NCBI GenBank assembly: GCA_034927815.1
Contig: JAYFPK010000004.1
Location: forward strand, 98,518-162,517
DNA from: Limiplasma sp034927815
Lineage (GTDB): Bacteria > Bacillota > Clostridia > Christensenellales > Aristaeellaceae
Length of the DNA stretch: 64,000 bases
Direction: 5' to 3'
Of this stretch, positions 59,422 through 64,000 are shown one piece after another (positions within the stretch are counted from its first letter, which is position 1; each line of letters begins with the position of its first letter). The notes under the pieces were generated by a model. It did not search any database and was not told the origin of the DNA. It saw only the letters and a list, made by a program, of their open reading frames with translations. The position numbers were made by a program, and so were the translations under genes.

Positions 59422-60275
59422 GCCGCACCTCCTTTACGCCGCTTGGTCTTTTCCAAAAGGGTCGCCCAAAGGCTGCTGTCCTTTTGGTGGTACATGCCCG
59501 TGAGCACCACCTCCAGGGCGGTGCGGTCCAGGTGGCGGGTAAGCCTGCCCTCCCGGGCCATGGAGATGATGCCGGTCTCCTCGCTGACGATCAAGGAGAT
59601 GGCATCCGTGGTTTCGGTGATGCCCAAGGCGGCCCGGTGGCGGGTGCCCAGCTCCCGGCTGATCCCCTTGCCCTCGCTAAGGCTGAGGATGCAAGCCGCC
59701 GCCATGATGTGGGTGGAGCGGATCACCACCGCGCCGTCATGCAAGGGGGTATTGGGCTCAAAGATGTTCTCCAGAAGCGCGCCGGAAATCTGCGCGTCTA
59801 GCCGGGTGCCGGTTTCAACCACGTCCTTCAGGCCAATGCGCTGTTCAAACACGATCAGCGCGCCCACCCGGCGGCGGCTGAGGGAGAGGACGCAGTTGGC
59901 GATTTCCCGGACGATATAGGCGCTCTCCTCCTGGTCGGTAAGGCGGGAGGAGTCCCGGATGGCCCCCCGGCCAATTTGCTCCAGGGCCTTGCGCAATTCC
60001 GGCTGAAAGAGGATCACCAGCACCAAAGCGCCGTTGTTCACCACGTTCAGCAAAACCCAGTTCAGGGCGGTGAGGCCCAACAGATCGCTGATCCAGCTGG
60101 CCAAAACCAGCATGACCAGGCCCTTGAGCACCGCGCTGGCCCGGGTTTCCTTGGTGAGCATCAGCAATTCATAAAGAAGAAAAGCTACGATGAAGATGTC
60201 CAGGATATCGGCCACAGTGGGACGGTTGAACACATTCCAAAGGAGGGTCTTGACCTGCGTCCAAAGCGTTTCCAT
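59418..60275 (-). CDS. cdaA: Diadenylate cyclase CdaA
   Basis: CdaA condenses two ATP to c-di-AMP, the second messenger of potassium and wall homeostasis. The 285-residue protein has three membrane helices within about 20-90, then a DAC domain with LHDGAVVIRS (DGA) and RHRAALGITE (RHR), both needed for catalysis. I start at ATG 60275 after GGTGGGACGAGA; an upstream frame to 60434 has no start signal. A -10-like TATAAT lies at 60326-60321 on the minus strand, but its -35 is poor. It leads a six-gene run ending at 53856. Confidence 0.93.
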   Translation of the reverse strand: METLWTQVKTLLWNVFNRPTVADILDIFIVAFLLYELLMLTKETRASAVLKGLVMLVLASWISDLLGLTALNWVLLNVVNNGALVLVILFQPELRKALEQIGRGAIRDSSRLTDQEESAYIVREIANCVLSLSRRRVGALIVFEQRIGLKDVVETGTRLDAQISGALLENIFEPNTPLHDGAVVIRSTHIMAAACILSLSEGKGISRELGTRHRAALGITETTDAISLIVSEETGIISMAREGRLTRHLDRTALEVVLTGMYHQKDSSLWATLLEKTKRRKGGAA

Positions 60276-60530
60276 GCGTTCTCGTCCCACCTTCGTATGC
60301 CTGATAAAGTCCCACCTTTGATTATACATCATTTTACAGGCGTGGGAAAGACCTGAATGGTAAAAAGTACGCCATTCCCGCCAGGGGAGGAAGCGGGCCA
60401 CAGCCATACAAACGGGAAAGGGAAGCCAAACCATCCAGGCGGACTGGTTTTCCTTTCCTGGGATTTATGTTATACTATGGAATATTCCGGCGAAAGATAC
60501 GCAAGATGAGAGGCGGGGCGTGAAGGCGGC

Positions 60531-61346
60531 ATGGAGCACGAGGGACACAGGCAGCGTATGAGAGAGCGCTTTCTCAAACAAGGGTTGGAGGGATTCGCGC
60601 CCCACGAGGTGCTGGAGCTCCTGCTCTTTTACACCATCCCTCAAAAGAACGTGAACCCGCTGGCCCACGCGCTGCTGGAAAAATTTGGCTCCTTAAGCAA
60701 TGTGCTCCAAGCCGAGCCCCGGCAGCTTTGCCAGGTGAAGGGCGTGGGGGAGTATACCGCTGCTTTCCTGAGCTTGTTTGGCCCGGTGGCCCGTTATGCC
60801 CAGGGGGAAAAGGCCGGGCAGAGAATGACCCTGGGCAACCGCAAGCAGGCGGAGGAGTACTGCATCCGGCTGCTGGAGGGAGAACGGCGGGAAGCCTTTT
60901 ACGCCGTCTGCCTGGACGGGCGGATGCAGGTGCTTTTCAGCGCCCTGATTGCCCGGGGCTCCTTAAGCGACGTCCCCGCCTATCCCCGGCTGGTGGCGGA
61001 GGCGGTGCTGCTGCACAATGCCCATAGCGTGCTGCTTTGCCATAACCATCCCGGGGGTTCCCTTACCCCTTCCCAGGGGGATGTGGAGGTGACCCGGCAG
61101 ATGGGAGCGCTGCTCCATGGGCTGGAAATTACGCTGGTGGATCATATCATCGTGGCCGATGGGAAAGCCTTGAGTATGGTGGCCTGCCATTTGATTGAGC
61201 AGGAGTTTTCCACCTTTGGCGCGGTCAGCCGCGTGGCGGATTCGGCCAGCGAAATCCGCATCCGCAGCCAGCTATTGGCCCGGGAGAAAGTGGAGAGGGA
61301 GAAGGGCCAGGCGCGGCAGTGCGCGGGGGAGGAAGCATGGGAGTGA
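60531..61346 (+). CDS. radC: RadC-family JAB/MPN-domain protein
   Basis: A 271-residue protein of the RadC/YeeS family. The N-terminal helix-hairpin-helix part (about 1-100) precedes a JAB1/MPN-like metal motif with HNHPGG near 170 and SLTPSQGD as the Ser and Asp ligands. Despite its name, a direct repair role is not established. It has a weak -10 (TATACT at 60471-60476). The last 30 residues are charged and differ from typical RadC. The YdcF-like gene begins before its stop, overlapping by 10 nt. Confidence 0.87.
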   Translation: MEHEGHRQRMRERFLKQGLEGFAPHEVLELLLFYTIPQKNVNPLAHALLEKFGSLSNVLQAEPRQLCQVKGVGEYTAAFLSLFGPVARYAQGEKAGQRMTLGNRKQAEEYCIRLLEGERREAFYAVCLDGRMQVLFSALIARGSLSDVPAYPRLVAEAVLLHNAHSVLLCHNHPGGSLTPSQGDVEVTRQMGALLHGLEITLVDHIIVADGKALSMVACHLIEQEFSTFGAVSRVADSASEIRIRSQLLAREKVEREKGQARQCAGEEAWE

Positions 61347-61996
61347 AGAACCAACCGATTCAGGGGAGAAACCAAGAAACGCGGTCCAGAGGACATGGGC
61401 TGAGGAGGATGTTGCGCTTGGCGGTCCTGTTGATTTGCCTGGGCCTTGTTTGCTTTGGGGGCCTGGTGGGCTTTGTGTGCTACCGGGAAGCCAATGTGCC
61501 GCCCCCTTCGGAGTATGACGGAATTATCGTGCTGGGAGCCCAGGTGCTGCCCTCCGGGGAGCCCTCGGTGCAGCTGCGCTGGCGGCTGGACAAGGCCGTT
61601 GAGATGTACCGCCTGGCGCCCTGCCCCGTGGTAACCTGCGGCGCCCAAGGGGCCAACGAACCGGCGCCGGAGGGCGAGATCATGCGGGAACTGCTCATCG
61701 CGGACGGCCTGCCCCCGGAGCAGGTCATCGCGGAAACCGATTCCCAGGACACCCGGGATAACATCCGAAACGCCTGGGCCATTCTCTCCCGGCTGGGATG
61801 CGAAAGGCCCCTGATCGTCACCAGCGATTATCACCTGCCCAGGGCCCTGTCCATCGCGGCGGACGAGGACCTCCTTCCCCAGGGCGTGGGGAGCCTGTGC
61901 AAGGAGGAACTTGAGTTTTGGATGAAAAACCACTTTCGGGAGGCCCTGGCCTGGGGGAAGTATTGGGGCGTGAAGTATCTGGGGCTGCCGCTGTGA
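61337..61996 (+). CDS. YdcF/SanA-type DUF218 membrane protein
   Basis: A 219-residue protein with one helix at about 28-50 and an outside DUF218 domain. The domain has YDGIIVLGAQVLPSGEPS, a central TCGAQGANEPAPEGEIM, TDSQDTRDNIRNA near 145 and VTSDYHLPRAL. These are the SanA/YdcF features, with Asp and Arg residues in the putative active site. SanA acts in envelope integrity; the reaction is unknown. ATG 61337 has GGGGGAGG six bases upstream. It ends with GTGA, overlapping the rsmG start. Confidence 0.8.
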   Translation: MGVKNQPIQGRNQETRSRGHGLRRMLRLAVLLICLGLVCFGGLVGFVCYREANVPPPSEYDGIIVLGAQVLPSGEPSVQLRWRLDKAVEMYRLAPCPVVTCGAQGANEPAPEGEIMRELLIADGLPPEQVIAETDSQDTRDNIRNAWAILSRLGCERPLIVTSDYHLPRALSIAADEDLLPQGVGSLCKEELEFWMKNHFREALAWGKYWGVKYLGLPL

Positions 61997-62742
61997 CCCA
62001 GGGAGGGCAGGAGGCGCTGTTCACCAGCCGCCTGGAGGAGCTGGGGCTCCGGTATGATCCCCTGGCTCCGGGGCGGCTGCTTCGGTATCATGCCTTGCTC
62101 CGGGAGTGGAACCAGCGCATGAACCTCACCGGGGATACGGAGCTGGGAACCGCTTTGGACCGCCTGTATATGGATTCCCTGGCCCCGCTGGCCATCCCCG
62201 GCCTTTTTCCCCAGGGGGCAGAGCTGATCGACGTGGGCAGCGGCGCGGGGTTCCCGGGGTTGCCCCTGGCCATCGCCAGGCCGGACCTGCGGGTGCTGCT
62301 GCTGGATTCCCAGGCCAAGCGGATCGCCTTTTTGGACGCGGTGGTCCAGGACCTTGGCCTTGAGAATGTCCGCACCCTTCACGCCAGGGCGGAGGAGGCC
62401 GCCCAAAGGCCTGATCTGCGGGAATGCTTTGACGTGGCGGTAGCCAGGGCCGTGGCGCCCTTGCCTGTGCTGTGCGAGCTGCTGCTGCCATTTGCCCGGG
62501 TGGGAGGCCGCATGATCTGTTACAAAGGCCCCGCCGCCGACGAGGAAGGGGCCGCCGGGAGCCGGGCGGCCCGGCTATTGGGGGGAGCGCCCCTTGCGGC
62601 CCGCCCGGTGGCGCTTCCCAGCCAGCCTGCCTGGCGGCATCAGGTGGTGGTGGGGGAGAAGGAGCAAAAAACCCTTCGACAATATCCCCGAAAAGCCGGG
62701 CTCCCAGGCCGCAAACCCCTGGGGGAAACCGACAAAGGCTGA
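61993..62742 (+). CDS. rsmG: 16S rRNA (guanine-527-N7)-methyltransferase RsmG
   Basis: RsmG methylates G527 of 16S rRNA. The 249-residue protein shows LLREWNQRMNLTGDTE, the SAM motif DVGSGAGFPGLPLAIARP near 74-91 and AVARAVAPLPVLCELLLPF. Start GTG 61993 overlaps the YdcF-type stop; a frame reaching 61918 exists but lies within that gene. Next is a hairpin-rich spacer and then the noc-like gene, the gene order of the Bacillus gidB-noc region. Confidence 0.92.
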   Translation: MTQGGQEALFTSRLEELGLRYDPLAPGRLLRYHALLREWNQRMNLTGDTELGTALDRLYMDSLAPLAIPGLFPQGAELIDVGSGAGFPGLPLAIARPDLRVLLLDSQAKRIAFLDAVVQDLGLENVRTLHARAEEAAQRPDLRECFDVAVARAVAPLPVLCELLLPFARVGGRMICYKGPAADEEGAAGSRAARLLGGAPLAARPVALPSQPAWRHQVVVGEKEQKTLRQYPRKAGLPGRKPLGETDKG

Positions 62743-62759
62743 CAGAAGCCCCGGCGCAT

Positions 62760-62900
62760 CCCCTTGGAGCCCAAGGGCTCGCCAGGGATGCTTGTCCTTT
62801 TCTGGCGAACGATTCCATCCCGGCCCCGGCAGGAAAACGGGGCTTGGGATGGAATTTGCTGTTTATGGGCGCGCCGGATAGCCGCGCATGCCAAGGGGGA
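62760..62900 (+). other. Hairpin-rich spacer between rsmG and noc-like gene
   Basis: Several stems crowd this gap. GAGCCC and GGGCTC pair near 62767-62780. CGCCAG and CTGGCG pair around 62790-62817. The best is ATTCCATCCC (62812-62821) with GGGATGGAAT (62846-62855), enclosing GCCCCG (62823-62828) and CGGGGC (62838-62843). No T-run follows, so it may be a structured leader or processing site rather than a simple terminator. Confidence 0.5.
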
Positions 62901-62969
62901 GGGTATGCGCAGTGACCCGGCGCGCTCACACCGATGAATGATGAAAGCGGGCGGCGAGGGGGCGGGTCC

Positions 62970-63770
62970 ATGCAGATGCTTGCGGATCAAGTGTGCTGGG
63001 TACCCATCAGCGAGATTGCGGGCTGGGAGGAGGGGAAGCCCTCGGGCGCGCTCCGGCCGCCCCGGGACTCCTGGGAAGGGGGCTGCGCCAGCGTCCTTCT
63101 GGAATTGCGGGAGGAAGGCGGATATACCCTTTTGGCGGGTTCGGAACGCCTTCGGGAGCTGAGGGCCCTGGGGCAGAATTGCGTGGACGCAGTCATCAAC
63201 CCCCGGTGGAACTTGGAGGAGAGGATTTCAAGCCTGCTGAGCCGGCTGCTGAAAGGGGACGTCCATTATGTGGACGAGGCTGAGGAATACAACAGGCTGC
63301 TGAAAACAGGGCTGCTCACCCGGCAGGAGCTGGCGGCGCGCCTGGGCCGCTCCCAGGCTACGCTGCAGCGGAAGCTGCGGCTGCTTACCTTGGGGGAGGA
63401 AACCAGGGCCCTGCTTCGCCGCTACGGACTGACCGAGCAGCATGCCCAGGTTATTTTGCGCATTCCCGGAGAGCAGGGCCGCAGGCGCATGGTGGAGCAC
63501 ATCGGCGAAAGGAACCTTTCCCTGAAGGATACCGAGGCGCTGGTGGAGGAAACCCTGTCCCGGATGCCCATTCCCGTGCCCAAGAACCGGAGGATGATCC
63601 CGGCCATGCGGGACCACCGGCTGTACATCAACGCCATCCGGGGCAGTGTGGAGCAGATGCAGGACGCCGGGCTCAATGCCGACATGCAGGTGAGGACCGG
63701 GGCCGCCTTGGTGGAGGTGCGCCTGTCCATTCCCTGTTTTACGCAGCCCAAGCGGCAGCTTGGGAGATAA
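62970..63770 (+). CDS. noc: Noc/ParB-like chromosome-organising protein
   Basis: A 266-residue ParB-family DNA-binding protein. The N-terminal ParB/Srx-like domain (about 1-95) has LLAGSERLRELRALG, where the CTP-contacting GERR motif reads GSER. LSRLLKGDVHYVDEAEEYNRLL follows. A helix-turn-helix near 125-150 has LTRQELAARLGRSQATLQRKL. The C-terminal part ends with a positively charged tail. Placement after rsmG fits Noc, the nucleoid occlusion protein, though soj and spo0J are not seen next to it. ATG 62970 follows GAGGGGG; an ATG at 62934 has no signal. Noc versus a plain ParB is not settled. Confidence 0.75.
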   Translation: MQMLADQVCWVPISEIAGWEEGKPSGALRPPRDSWEGGCASVLLELREEGGYTLLAGSERLRELRALGQNCVDAVINPRWNLEERISSLLSRLLKGDVHYVDEAEEYNRLLKTGLLTRQELAARLGRSQATLQRKLRLLTLGEETRALLRRYGLTEQHAQVILRIPGEQGRRRMVEHIGERNLSLKDTEALVEETLSRMPIPVPKNRRMIPAMRDHRLYINAIRGSVEQMQDAGLNADMQVRTGAALVEVRLSIPCFTQPKRQLGR

Positions 63771-64000
63771 GGGACATATCGTTTCTGTGCAGAGAAGGAG
63801 CGTGTTTCACGTATCCTTCTATCTTTGTCGCCATACTTATACTGCGCTACCGTATATATCCAACAGGAAAGCCTCATGGCTTATGGACGGGTTTCAAAAC
63901 GTGGTTGCCGCTTTTTTAAGTCGCTGCAATTTGTGGGAAGGGACTTGTGTGCATCAATCGGGGCCCGGGGCTTGGGTCCAGCTTTACGAGTGGCGGGCAC
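63771..64000. other. Gene-free right edge
   Basis: No protein or RNA gene is supported in these 230 bases. It is AT-richer than the rest of the window (about 63780-63920). A minus-strand promoter-like pair, TTGGAT and TATAAG, lies near 63835-63863 but would read back toward the noc-like gene. The parS half-match sits here. Confidence 0.5.
63803..63812 (+). other. Half-match to the parS consensus downstream of the noc-like gene
   Basis: TGTTTCACGT equals the first ten bases of the parS inverted repeat; the last six bases (ATCCTT) do not match. It lies 33 nt after the noc-like stop. A degenerate ParB site is possible, but a ten-base match may also be chance. Confidence 0.3.

Noticed and set aside
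63422..63877. Minus-strand frame over the noc-like gene end
   Set aside because: It is mainly antisense to the noc-like gene and its translation is low in complexity with no family match.

Overview
The window reads as chromosome from a GC-rich, low-repeat, endospore-forming Firmicute of the class Clostridia. The evidence is a spoVT-spoVB-yabN(mazG)-hup-rqcP block, a sigma-G-like promoter in front of spoVT, two CotF-type coat proteins, HPr kinase, CdaA/CdaR, and an rsmG-noc pair. It is mostly housekeeping DNA, densely coded on both strands. I see no rRNA, tRNA, CRISPR array or insertion sequence. The genus cannot be fixed from sequence alone.

Left part (1-13.4 kb). A TolQ/MotA-type channel gene and an OmpA/MotB-type stator gene overlap by 4 nt and resemble ZorAB. 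A one-pass membrane protein follows. On the minus strand come recX, a serine beta-lactamase-like hydrolase, lgt and a four-gene operon (wbpA-wbpB-wbpD-wbpE type) for UDP-2,3-diacetamido-2,3-dideoxyglucuronate. Divergent from that operon is a helical-repeat protein. Two small spore coat genes follow, then a YgiQ radical SAM gene.

13.4-24.6 kb, minus strand. Two tandem secreted proteins share an Ig-like plus OB-like architecture. They lie upstream of a 2614-residue cyclic beta-1,2-glucan synthase homologue (GT84, glycoamylase-like and GH94 parts).

24.7-33.8 kb, plus strand. The order is a double-GNAT protein, a TSCPD protein, miaA, a membrane nucleotide-sugar 4,6-dehydratase, tadA, a Cof-type HAD phosphatase, hprK, a ROK sugar kinase and asnS, closed by a clear terminator.

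33.9-40.5 kb. An AraC regulator is divergent from a ribose-type sugar ABC importer (binding protein, ATPase, permease), an unknown 140-residue protein and a Gfo/Idh/MocA dehydrogenase. Strong RNA hairpins sit between the transporter genes.

40.7-53.8 kb, plus strand. spoVT, spoVB, mazG, hup, rqcP, ispD, ispF, comEC, holA, a methyltransferase, an XRE-cupin regulator and an acyl-CoA synthetase fused to a VOC domain.

53.8-60.3 kb, minus strand. A six-gene run in transcription order: cdaA, cdaR, a disordered membrane protein, a P-loop ATPase, an RsmF-type RNA methyltransferase and an aldo/keto reductase. 60.5-63.8 kb, plus strand: radC, a YdcF/SanA-type protein, rsmG, a hairpin-rich spacer and a Noc/ParB-like gene. 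The last 230 bases hold no gene I can support.

Many long reading frames lie antisense to real genes, notably opposite the glucan synthase. They are by-products of high third-position GC and were discarded.
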